DNA from: Sphingobacterium lactis
GTDB taxonomy: Bacteria > Bacteroidota > Bacteroidia > Sphingobacteriales > Sphingobacteriaceae
DNA length: 64,000 nt
Direction of reading: 5' to 3'
Assembly (NCBI RefSeq): GCF_011046555.1
Contig: NZ_CP049246.1
Coordinates: 1-64,000 of the forward strand
In this document: piece by piece, positions 9,723-17,184 of the stretch
Layout of the letters: every line of letters begins with the position of its first letter
How positions within the stretch are numbered: position 1 is the stretch's first letter
Made by a program: the position numbers and the translations under genes
The notes under the pieces: model-generated
Databases searched by the model: none
What the model saw: only the letters and a program-made list of their open reading frames with translations
What the model was told of the DNA's origin: nothing

Positions 9723-10124
9723 ATGAAAACCCTGAAGATCATTATCGAACGCAGTGCCGATATGTTCGGCGCATACGCGGAAAATGTAGAAGGCATCTAT
9801 GGTGGAGGAGACACGGTGGCAGATGCAAAACAGTCCATTTTGGATGCTATAGAGATTATGAAGAAGGAGTTTACTTCAGAAAATATCCCAACTATGCTAA
9901 AAGGCGAATATGAAATTAAATACTTTTTTGATGTGGAAAGCCTACTAAATTACTACAAAGGGATCTTTACCAACGCAGCTTTAGAGAAGATTACAGGTAT
10001 TAACCAACGCCAATTGCAGCATTACTCTTCTGGACTCAAAAAACCTCGCAAACCGCAACTGAAAAAGATAGAGGAAGGTCTTCACCTACTGGCTGCTGAA
10101 TTACAGGCAGTGGAGTTGGTTTGA
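9723..10124 (+). CDS. hicB: HicB-family antitoxin with C-terminal helix-turn-helix
   Basis: 133 residues. The N-terminal partial RNase-H-like fold of HicB is at about 1-65 (KIIIERSADMFGAYAENVEG, then GGGDTVADAKQSILDAIEIM). A C-terminal helix-turn-helix is at about 85-120 (ALEKITGINQRQLQHYSSGL, then KKPRKPQLKKIEEGLHLL). It should bind and neutralise HicA and repress the shared promoter through the inverted repeat at 9415-9430. Order is toxin first, antitoxin second, as usual for this type. Confidence 0.92.
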   Translation: MKTLKIIIERSADMFGAYAENVEGIYGGGDTVADAKQSILDAIEIMKKEFTSENIPTMLKGEYEIKYFFDVESLLNYYKGIFTNAALEKITGINQRQLQHYSSGLKKPRKPQLKKIEEGLHLLAAELQAVELV

Positions 10125-10307
10125 TTATTTATATTATTTTTCGAATCAATGAAAATCGTAGGTTAACTGCTTGCTAATTTACTTCCTCCATTAAGAATCG
10201 ATTATAAAATAGGAGAAGTATCATGATAAAATATTATCTCCCTACCATCTTTTTATGGTTAATTTGGCGGGAAAAAGTGGCTTTATAACGTTTCCGTCAA
10301 TAAAATT

Positions 10308-10709
10308 TTAAAGAATTTTTAGAATAAACAAGTAAATCAATACGATTGCGCTCATTATACCGGTTACAAGATACCCGTTAGATTTATAATTCTTTCCTTG
10401 TTTAATTCGAAAGTAAATCCTCACAATTAGCGTGATAAACAAAGCAGCTATGATAGCTAAATGAAAATATGTCAATACATAATTTAGCGGTATTGCGAAA
10501 CTTCTTGCGATACCCAGCTGTTCGAACTTCTCCACTTCCAAATAGCGCTTTCCCAACTCTTCTGAATACGTAGTTCCTCCCCAATAACCAACTTCCAACC
10601 CTCTTCCAAGTGGAGACCCCATTATAAACCATCTTAAAGTAACATTTAAAACTGATATTATATATCCACAGTATGTCAGCGCTCTTAAAATAAAAATTTT
10701 TGCATTCAT
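10308..10709 (-). CDS. Hypothetical small membrane protein
   Basis: 133 residues with about three hydrophobic segments: near 5-30 (ILRALTYCGYIISVLNVTLR), near 80-100 (HLAIIAALFITLIVRIYFRI) and near 112-132 (YLVTGIMSAIVLIYLFILKI). A polar loop with conserved-looking aromatic and Gly residues sits between the first two. No family recognised. The ATG at 10709 starts straight into a hydrophobic helix, supporting this start. Codon use is AT-rich like the rest of this accessory patch. Confidence 0.6.
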   Translation of the reverse strand: MNAKIFILRALTYCGYIISVLNVTLRWFIMGSPLGRGLEVGYWGGTTYSEELGKRYLEVEKFEQLGIARSFAIPLNYVLTYFHLAIIAALFITLIVRIYFRIKQGKNYKSNGYLVTGIMSAIVLIYLFILKIL

Positions 10710-10907
10710 AATTGATTTTTAGCAATTAATTTTCACAACCGAAACAAGGTAATACCCTTAACCAATATACTTTAAGATGAATCATATGAAATTTCAAAAA
10801 AATTACGTTTGGTATTCAAATATAGTATTCACAAAGCAGCTCTGAAATCTTTGGAGGAATTATATTTCGCCATAGGTCTACCTACTAAATACTAACTACT
10901 ATATACT

Positions 10908-10937
10908 AAAAAAGCTCATCGTAAGATGAGCTTTTTT
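10908..10937. terminator. Bidirectional rho-independent terminator after the tRNA
   Basis: Stem GCTCATC/GATGAGC with a GTAA loop (10914-10931), flanked by six A on one side and six T on the other. It ends the minus-strand tRNA transcript. Confidence 0.85.
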
Positions 10938-10941
10938 CCAG

Positions 10942-11015
10942 TAGCGGGGAGCAGGATCGAACTGCCGACCTCAGGGTTATGAATCCTGCGCTCTAACCAT
11001 CTGAGCTACCCCGCC
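10942..11015 (-). tRNA. tRNA with CAT anticodon (tRNA-Met)
   Basis: 74 nt without an encoded CCA. The acceptor stem GGCGGGG pairs with CCCCGCT (a G-T pair at the end). D arm GCTCAGATGGTTAGAGC, anticodon loop TTCATAA with CAT, and T arm GGCAG-TTCGATC-CTGCT. One anticodon-stem position (31-39) is an A-C mismatch. Elongator Met is most likely; a CAT-anticodon tRNA-Ile that needs lysidine modification cannot be excluded by eye. It does not look like an initiator tRNA, because position 1 pairs with 72 and the anticodon stem lacks GGG/CCC. Confidence 0.93.
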
Positions 11016-11028
11016 GTTTTTCGGTATG

Positions 11029-11058
11029 CAAAGATAGTAAATAGCAACAATTATCAAA
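11029..11058 (-). promoter_or_regulatory. Promoter of the tRNA gene
   Basis: On the minus strand: TTTG at 11058-11055, an 18-bp spacer, and TATCTTTG at 11036-11029. The expected start point is about 10 nt before the tRNA. Confidence 0.7.
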
Positions 11059-11338
11059 GAAAATTTTAGACAAAATAAATGGAAAATATTGCAATTCCAT
11101 CCCCTCTTACCTCAACCAATTTATTTTCAAAAGGATAGAATTTGGGGCCCAGGGGTATTTTATTCAGGAGTGCCAATAATTTACGGAATTCCACCTGTTA
11201 GTAAACCCGGGAATGTGCATAAAGATTTTAGCGACTTTTTTTTGAATATTGGATTTATTCATTATACTTACAAAAATAGTATGGTAGCATACAAATAAAG
11301 CAAGGAACAGAAAATAAGAGATTCATTAGAAATAACCT
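11059..11338. other. Intergenic region, no convincing gene
   Basis: AT-rich stretch between the tRNA promoter and the START-like gene. A 69-codon plus-strand frame here (11089-11298) has no family resemblance and no ribosome site, and is not called. No other structure seen. Confidence 0.5.
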
Positions 11339-11716
11339 ATGTCAGAAAAGATAAAATTAAATTTAGAATACGTATTGAATTCCTCTCCGCGGATCTTATT
11401 CCCGTATTTACAGGAACCGAACGAATTGGCGCAGTGGTTTGCGGATGATGTAAATTACCACGATGGCATCTATGAATTTGTTTGGGACAATGAGTCGAAC
11501 CGTGCGCGGTTGGTTTCTTCGAAGGAGAACAAGAGTGTGAAATTTAAGTGGTTGGATGATGAGCCTTATTTCTTCGAGATCGAGATCATTCAGGATGAAT
11601 TGACGAACGACGTAGCCTTGAGCGTAACGGATTACGTAAAAGAGGACAATCTGGAAGACAGGAAGCAGATTTGGAACAATTCCATCGGTTACCTGCAACG
11701 CGTGATTGGCGCATAA
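11339..11716 (+). CDS. START-like domain protein
   Basis: 125 residues, cytoplasmic. Fits the small START-like/SRPBCC family common in Bacteroidota: an N-terminal strand (IKLNLEYVLNSSPRILFPYL), a helix with EPNELAQWFADDVNY, a beta-rich centre (FKWLDDEPYFFEIEIIQDEL) and a C-terminal helix (RKQIWNNSIGYLQRVIGA). The fold makes a hydrophobic ligand pocket; the ligand and role are unknown. It lies just upstream of the LptF/LptG permease gene on the same strand, but that gene seems to have its own promoter (-7 element at 11880-11887). Confidence 0.8.
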   Translation: MSEKIKLNLEYVLNSSPRILFPYLQEPNELAQWFADDVNYHDGIYEFVWDNESNRARLVSSKENKSVKFKWLDDEPYFFEIEIIQDELTNDVALSVTDYVKEDNLEDRKQIWNNSIGYLQRVIGA

Positions 11717-11879
11717 AGCATTTCGGGCAGCTACCCTCCCGGCGTTGCTGCCCAACATTTTACCACCCCAGCATAACAATTTCAACCTCCTGCCGTCCTA
11801 ACGTACAATCCAAAACTCCCCTCTCCATTCGCCCTGCGACATTAACTTTTTTCTAACATATTTGAGCGCACAAAAAATG

Positions 11880-11887
11880 TATCTTTG
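11880..11887 (+). promoter_or_regulatory. Candidate -7 element for the LptF/LptG gene
   Basis: TATCTTTG, 54 bp before the ATG at 11942. A TTTG at 11861-11864 is present but its 15-bp spacing is short for a -33 element. Confidence 0.4.
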
Positions 11888-11941
11888 CATAATTGGACTG
11901 CCCTTGTTATTGCAGTCCGATGGAATTTGCAGGATTGCCAA

Positions 11942-13411
11942 ATGAAAAAAATTAACTTATTAATATTACAGGCATTCATCAAGCCTTTCATGGTGACATT
12001 CTTTATTGTCATGTTCGTGCTATTGATGTTGTTCCTGTTCAAATATGTAGATGACCTGATCGGAAAGGGTTTCCAATGGTACGTGATCTTGGAGCTATTG
12101 AGCTACCAATGTGCGGTGCAATTGACCATGGCCCTACCCCTCTCCATGCTGTTATCTTCCATCATGACCTTCGGTAATCTCGGTGAAAGTTACGAGCTGG
12201 TCGCCATTAAGGCTGCCGGGGTATCCCTGCGCCAGGCCATGACGCCACTCTTTGTGGTGGTCGGGCTCTTTGCAGCGGGGTCCTTCCTCTTTTCCGACTA
12301 TATCCTACCGGTGGTGAACCTGAAAATGGGTTCCCTGCTGTACGATGTCCGGAAGAAGAAAGCCGATTTCTTTATTAAACCGGGCGTCTTCAACAATACG
12401 ATCCCGGGTTATTCCATCCGTGCCAAAAGCAAGAGCGATGATGGAACTACGCTATACGATCTGATGATCTATGAACACCCAAGTGGTGCTACAGCCAACA
12501 ACGTCACCTTCGCGAAGGAAGGTTATATCCAAAACTCGGCCGATAACAACTATATGGTTTTGGAACTGAAAGATGGTGTTCGCTATGAGGATGCGCGGTC
12601 GAAAAATGCCAAGCGGTACGATCCACGGCAACAGTTCACCCGCTTCCGGTTCAAAGAAACGACGACCAAGTTTGATATGGGAAGTTTTAAGATGGACCGT
12701 ACGGACGAAGGGCTCTTTGCGTCCCACCAACAGATGTTGAACCTGCGGCAGCTTCGCTTGTATTCAGATTCCAACAGAATGGAACTGGACAGTCTCCGGA
12801 GCGTAAATTCCCTGGAGTCCAAGCGCTATATCAACTACTATTCGCCCTATTTCCGAGATTCAACGGTACAGGCGACCAATAAGCCGATCAAGATTGCAGA
12901 CTTTGAGCGCAATGATCAGCGCAGGATGGCGATCAATAACGCCTTGAATCAAGCGCGTCAGATCAAGGATATGGCGCAGAACAGGGAGGCAGAATTTGCG
13001 CCCTATGCGGATAAGGATATCCGGTATGATATCGAATGGCACCGGAAGTTCACCCTGGCGGCGTCCTGTCTGCTGTTATTCGGCATAGGTGCACCGTTGG
13101 GCGCCATCATCCGAAAGGGAGGACTCGGGTTACCGGTGGTTATGGCGATTATCTTCTTCCTGATCTACCACGTCATTGCGACCTTGGCAGAGAAGGCTGC
13201 GAAAGATGCCAGCTTGGCCCCAATGTGGGGAATGTGGATGGCCATCATTGTATTGACACCACTCGCGATATTCCTGACCTATAAATCTACGACGGACTCT
13301 GCCCTATTCGATGCCGATCAGTATAAACAGAAAGCATTGGGATTGTGGCGGAAGGTTGTCGGATTCTTCAATAAAAAGAAAGATAAAAACGACAAACCGT
13401 TGACAGCATAA
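11942..13411 (+). CDS. LptF/LptG-family lipopolysaccharide export permease
   Basis: Inner-membrane permease of the LptBFG exporter, which moves lipopolysaccharide towards the periplasmic bridge. 489 residues from the ATG at 11942 (MKKINLLILQAFIKPFMVTF); a longer upstream frame exists but starts from poor context. Layout is typical: three N-terminal membrane helices (about 12-35, 55-80, 100-120), a large periplasmic beta-jellyroll (about 130-330; FFIKPGVFNNTIPGYSIRAK), and C-terminal helices (FTLAASCLLLFGIGAPLGAI; VVMAIIFFLIYHVIATLAEK). The usual block at the second membrane segment (AVQLTMALPLSMLLSSIMTF) is present. Whether it is LptF or LptG cannot be told from one gene. Confidence 0.92.
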   Translation: MKKINLLILQAFIKPFMVTFFIVMFVLLMLFLFKYVDDLIGKGFQWYVILELLSYQCAVQLTMALPLSMLLSSIMTFGNLGESYELVAIKAAGVSLRQAMTPLFVVVGLFAAGSFLFSDYILPVVNLKMGSLLYDVRKKKADFFIKPGVFNNTIPGYSIRAKSKSDDGTTLYDLMIYEHPSGATANNVTFAKEGYIQNSADNNYMVLELKDGVRYEDARSKNAKRYDPRQQFTRFRFKETTTKFDMGSFKMDRTDEGLFASHQQMLNLRQLRLYSDSNRMELDSLRSVNSLESKRYINYYSPYFRDSTVQATNKPIKIADFERNDQRRMAINNALNQARQIKDMAQNREAEFAPYADKDIRYDIEWHRKFTLAASCLLLFGIGAPLGAIIRKGGLGLPVVMAIIFFLIYHVIATLAEKAAKDASLAPMWGMWMAIIVLTPLAIFLTYKSTTDSALFDADQYKQKALGLWRKVVGFFNKKKDKNDKPLTA

Positions 13412-13412
13412 G

Positions 13413-13445
13413 AAAAGGGGCACTCTAGAACGAGATGCCCCTTTT
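13413..13445. terminator. Bidirectional terminator between convergent genes
   Basis: AAAAGGGGCA (13413-13422) pairs with TGCCCCTTTT (13436-13445). It lies between the LptF/LptG gene and the convergent outer-membrane barrel gene and serves both. Confidence 0.85.
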
Positions 13446-13466
13446 GGTTTATTGGTTTGACATTGT

Positions 13467-15881
13467 TTAACTTCCACCTCTGACGCGTTGTTGCTCGGAA
13501 CTATCCGTTTCCCGAGTTCGCATTTTGCCCTCCTTACCAATCTTTAGGGAAAGCGAGAATATAAAGGTCCGGCTATCCAGATTGAAATGCTGGTTCATAC
13601 GGACCGACCCCGAATGAGATTCTGTTTGGTATTTCATGGTCTTGAAAATATCGTTCGCCGCCAATTTCAGCGACAGCTTATCCTGCCACACCTTCTTCAT
13701 AATCCCTGCGGAAACAAAACCAAAGCCCTTCCTTTCAAACACACCATCGGACTCCGCCGAATTATACTGTCCATTCAGCTCAAATGACCAAGCGTTCGGT
13801 AGTTTGAAAATATTATTGCTCTGCACGGTATAGGACCATTGCTTATTTTCGATGGCCTCCTGATTGAAGCTTCCGAAATAATGGTTCTGGAACGTACTGG
13901 CATTGTTGATGGTCGTCCAAAAAGATACCGGATTATAGGAGTGGTTCAGACTGGCGCCGATGTTCCGGAATCCCTCGATATTGGCCCGGCTCCGTATGGT
14001 TTGATTCTTTGCTGGGATCTGAGTCAATACGCTGGTCATTACATCAGATACATCGGTAAAGAACAGGGAAAGATGCAGGTTCTTCCCATAACCGTAGTTC
14101 AGTTCGTAGGAATTGGCTAGCTCGGGTTGCAAGAGCGGATTCCCTTCGAAGAACACAAATGCATCCACATAATAGCGGAAAGGATTCAGATCGTCATAAT
14201 CCGGACGGTTGATCCGTCGACTATAAGATGCCTGTAGGTTATGCCTTTCGCCCAATTTCTTGCTTATGGACGCACTCGGGAACCAATTGAGGTAATTCCT
14301 CTTCGTTTCTATGGCAGCGGTCAGCTGATTCCCGAGGGAGGCGGTCTGCTCCATGCGCAGGCCTGCAGTCAAGTTCCACTCTTCCAGATCCAATTTGTAG
14401 TTCACATATCCGGCATGAATCTGTTCTTCATACAGGAAGTGGTTGCTGGTCTGCATATCGCGAACCATTTGGCCAGCTTTCAACGTATCGTTAATGGCAT
14501 TGTTATCGGCATTCATAAAGCTACTCTTCCACCCCACTTCCAGCACCTGCTGATTACTCAAATGATGCAGGTAATCCAACTTGCCCACATAGAGTTTGGT
14601 GAGGGACGGTGTTTTATTCACGCGCTTGGACAGGAAAGGCTTTTGATGAGCGGTTTCCTGAAAATCCGATAGCAACACCTGATCGGCTTTATAATCGGCA
14701 TGCAGGAATTCGAAATCACCGGATAGCGTATGGTCCTGACTTCCGAATTGCTGTTGAAAATTGAAATTGAGGGTGTTCGTATTCCATTTACTAACGTTGG
14801 AATTGTCGGTCAAGGAATTCGAAATGCGTTCCTCATTGCTAAAAAGGATATCGTTGAAGCCGTTGTTAAAGTTTTTATAGGTTCCGAAGCTGCCCGTCCA
14901 ACCGATGCCAAAATATAACTTTTCATTGGCCTGGAAATCCAATCCCAACTTGGCGTTATTTGTGCGCAAGGGTTCACTGGTTGTGGAGTATTGGATGGAC
15001 TTGCGCGAGAATTCCTCCGGTGGGTTCTTAGGAAAATAGCGGTCGAAATTCCGGTACTCTTCTTCGCCACGGAATCCGTGATCATAGCCCAACATGAGGT
15101 TCCACTTTCCGGACTGGGCATTCATATTGACGCCGGCACCATAGCGCTCTTTCCTTCCGGCGCCACCAAAACTGTTCACCGATACATTGAAGCCGGATTT
15201 ACGTTCAGCCTTCATCTGGATATTGATGATTCCGCCCATCCCTTGGGCATCATACTTTGCGGAAGGGTTGGTGATCAGTTCAATGCTCTTCAGTGATGAG
15301 GAAGGGGTACCTTTCAGGAGTGTAGCCAGATCCTTGGGCGTGAGATAGGACAGCTTCCCATTGATCATGACCGCAACATCGGATTTCCCGCGCATATTGA
15401 TGTTGCCATCATCATCGACCTTTACGGCCGGTGCACGCTGCAGTATCTCCAAAGCCGTCATTCCATCGGCGAGGATGCTATTTTCAATATTGATGACCAT
15501 GCGGTCGGATTTATGCTCGATCAGTCTCTTCTGTCCCGTCACTTGAATAGCTTCGATGGATTGATGAGCGGGAATGAGTTGTATAATGCCAATTTCAACC
15601 GGATTATCGGCAACCTGTATATCTGACTTTTGGTAGGTACTGTAACCCTGAAAACTCACCGTCAAGGTGTAGGCACCGTTTGAAAGGTTGAACTTGAACT
15701 TTCCGTTCCCATCGGTTTTGGTCTGTTTAGGCTGAGCCTTTCCGACTTCCTGAATAGAAACGGTTGCTCCGCTGATGCGTTCGGTGAGTTCATTGCGGAC
15801 GACCCCTTCAACATCGGACTGCCCAAAACCGGGTAGTGAAAACAAAAGGAGCAGCATGCATAATTTCGTGTGTAATGGCAT
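13467..15881 (-). CDS. Outer-membrane beta-barrel family protein (TonB receptor-like)
   Basis: 804 residues. Signal peptide about 1-21 (MLLLLFSLPGFGQ), carboxypeptidase-regulatory-like domain about 24-105 (VEGVVRNELTERISGATVSI), plug-like domain about 115-220 (ALEILQRAPAVKVDDDGNIN; LITNPSAKYDAQGMGGIINI), then a barrel of the OMP_b-brl_3 type. The motif NPSAKYDAQGMGGIINI is diagnostic of this Bacteroidota subfamily. The C-terminus continues past the last strand with a charged tail (KEGKMRTRETDSSEQQ). It is the third gene of a minus-strand unit, 47 bp after the PepSY gene, so a link to iron acquisition is likely. The substrate is unknown. Confidence 0.9.
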   Translation of the reverse strand: MPLHTKLCMLLLLFSLPGFGQSDVEGVVRNELTERISGATVSIQEVGKAQPKQTKTDGNGKFKFNLSNGAYTLTVSFQGYSTYQKSDIQVADNPVEIGIIQLIPAHQSIEAIQVTGQKRLIEHKSDRMVINIENSILADGMTALEILQRAPAVKVDDDGNINMRGKSDVAVMINGKLSYLTPKDLATLLKGTPSSSLKSIELITNPSAKYDAQGMGGIINIQMKAERKSGFNVSVNSFGGAGRKERYGAGVNMNAQSGKWNLMLGYDHGFRGEEEYRNFDRYFPKNPPEEFSRKSIQYSTTSEPLRTNNAKLGLDFQANEKLYFGIGWTGSFGTYKNFNNGFNDILFSNEERISNSLTDNSNVSKWNTNTLNFNFQQQFGSQDHTLSGDFEFLHADYKADQVLLSDFQETAHQKPFLSKRVNKTPSLTKLYVGKLDYLHHLSNQQVLEVGWKSSFMNADNNAINDTLKAGQMVRDMQTSNHFLYEEQIHAGYVNYKLDLEEWNLTAGLRMEQTASLGNQLTAAIETKRNYLNWFPSASISKKLGERHNLQASYSRRINRPDYDDLNPFRYYVDAFVFFEGNPLLQPELANSYELNYGYGKNLHLSLFFTDVSDVMTSVLTQIPAKNQTIRSRANIEGFRNIGASLNHSYNPVSFWTTINNASTFQNHYFGSFNQEAIENKQWSYTVQSNNIFKLPNAWSFELNGQYNSAESDGVFERKGFGFVSAGIMKKVWQDKLSLKLAANDIFKTMKYQTESHSGSVRMNQHFNLDSRTFIFSLSLKIGKEGKMRTRETDSSEQQRVRGGS

Positions 15882-15928
15882 GATAAAATAGATTAATGGA
15901 AAAAATAAACAGGTTTGTTTTCATAGGT

Positions 15929-17116
15929 TTAGCGTTTTTTTGGTGTTTTCTTTTTCTTCCTGCGGCCCCACCAGATCAGGAAGCCCGTAATGGGCAACGA
16001 CGTGGCTACGATACCCGCAAGAAAGGTGGACAGTTTCCCAAACTGACCCCACCATTGGCCCATGTGCAATTGCCAAATCATGTTCTCCACCTTTTCGTGG
16101 ACAATATAGGGACGTTGCACTTCTAGTTTTGCACCCGTATAGCGATCGAAGATCGCAAGGTCCAGTTTTTCTGTACTCTTCAACCCCGAGACACCGAGTT
16201 GGAAGACATAGGCACCAACCTCATCCAAACTATAGACCCAAATACCAGCATTCTGCTTCTCCGGATGTTCAGCTAAGGCTTTATAGGCATACTGCGCATA
16301 ATCCAATGATGGTTTCCCCTCGACAACCTGTGGCAGGGCAACATCGATATGCTCCTCGGATCCACCGAACGTTTTGATAATGGCATCCGCCGCACCATGG
16401 AAAAAGATGATAATCCCCGTGAGACTCAAAATAAAACACAGCAATAAGGAATAGAAACCATATACATTGTGCAGATCGTAATTGAGACGTTTGAATTTCG
16501 CCTTCCATTTAACGGTAAAGCTATCCTGTCTTGTTTTCTTCGTCCATCTTTTGGGCCACCACAGGATCAATCCGGTCACACAACTCACAAAAAATATAGC
16601 GGTAGCCACCAGGACCACCCATCCCCCAAATGATCGGATCATGAGGTGGGAATGCAAATGTGCTGTGACAAAGAAGAAATGACCGGTATAATCCACCTTT
16701 AACAGCGCTGCCGTATATGGATTTAAATAAATGAAATTGAGGCGACCGGTTTCTTTGTGGAATGCCCGCACACGGATACTCCGTTTCGGATCCTGAAAGA
16801 ATACCATCTGTGAGACCTGCAGATTGGGGTCGTATTGTTGAATGGACCGCATTATGTTCTCTGCGGGAACTGGTTCTCCCGTAACTTCGACATATTTCGC
16901 GTCACCGGCCGTAAAATCCAAGATCTCATCGCAATAGACAATAATGGTCCCGGTCAGGCAGACAAAGACCACGATCAATCCAGATACTATGGATGGCCAT
17001 AGGTGCAGCCAGGCATTCAGCTTGGCGAACCAGGATTTACCTTTTTTCTTTGCGGGGGCACGGTCCACGGCTGTTGTCCGCGGCTTTGGTTTCGTTCGTA
17101 GTTCGAAGTTTTGCAT
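15929..17116 (-). CDS. PepSY-associated transmembrane protein (ferric-siderophore reductase-like)
   Basis: 395 residues with four main membrane segments: about 36-58 (SIVSGLIVVFVCLTGTIIVY), 160-183 (FGGWVVLVATAIFFVSCVTG), 218-240 (YSLLLCFILSLTGIIIFFHG) and 358-380 (STFLAGIVATSLPITGFLIW). PepSY-type periplasmic stretches lie between them. The WxxxLHLWPSIVSG start and LHxHLM histidine-containing loop fit PiuB-like proteins thought to reduce ferric iron from siderophores at the inner membrane. It sits directly after the siderophore receptor gene (68-bp gap holding a hairpin). Tail is very basic (RRKKKKTPKKR). Confidence 0.88.
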   Translation of the reverse strand: MQNFELRTKPKPRTTAVDRAPAKKKGKSWFAKLNAWLHLWPSIVSGLIVVFVCLTGTIIVYCDEILDFTAGDAKYVEVTGEPVPAENIMRSIQQYDPNLQVSQMVFFQDPKRSIRVRAFHKETGRLNFIYLNPYTAALLKVDYTGHFFFVTAHLHSHLMIRSFGGWVVLVATAIFFVSCVTGLILWWPKRWTKKTRQDSFTVKWKAKFKRLNYDLHNVYGFYSLLLCFILSLTGIIIFFHGAADAIIKTFGGSEEHIDVALPQVVEGKPSLDYAQYAYKALAEHPEKQNAGIWVYSLDEVGAYVFQLGVSGLKSTEKLDLAIFDRYTGAKLEVQRPYIVHEKVENMIWQLHMGQWWGQFGKLSTFLAGIVATSLPITGFLIWWGRRKKKKTPKKR

Positions 17117-17135
17117 CAGGGTAGGTGTTAAAATA

Positions 17136-17166
17136 AACCACCGCTGGCCTCGCGCCAGCAGTGGTT
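17136..17166 (-). other. Intercistronic hairpin between receptor and PepSY gene
   Basis: AACCAC plus GCTGGC pair with GCCAGC plus GTGGTT, with one C-A mismatch and a 5-nt loop. On the transcript it is followed only by TTTATTTTA, so it may be a leaky terminator or an mRNA stabiliser that lowers downstream expression relative to the receptor. Confidence 0.6.
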
Positions 17167-17184
17167 CGGCATTAGAAATTGAAA

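Noticed and set aside
11089..11298. 69-codon plus-strand ORF
   Set aside because: No family resemblance, no promoter or ribosome site, AT-rich intergenic context; open by chance.
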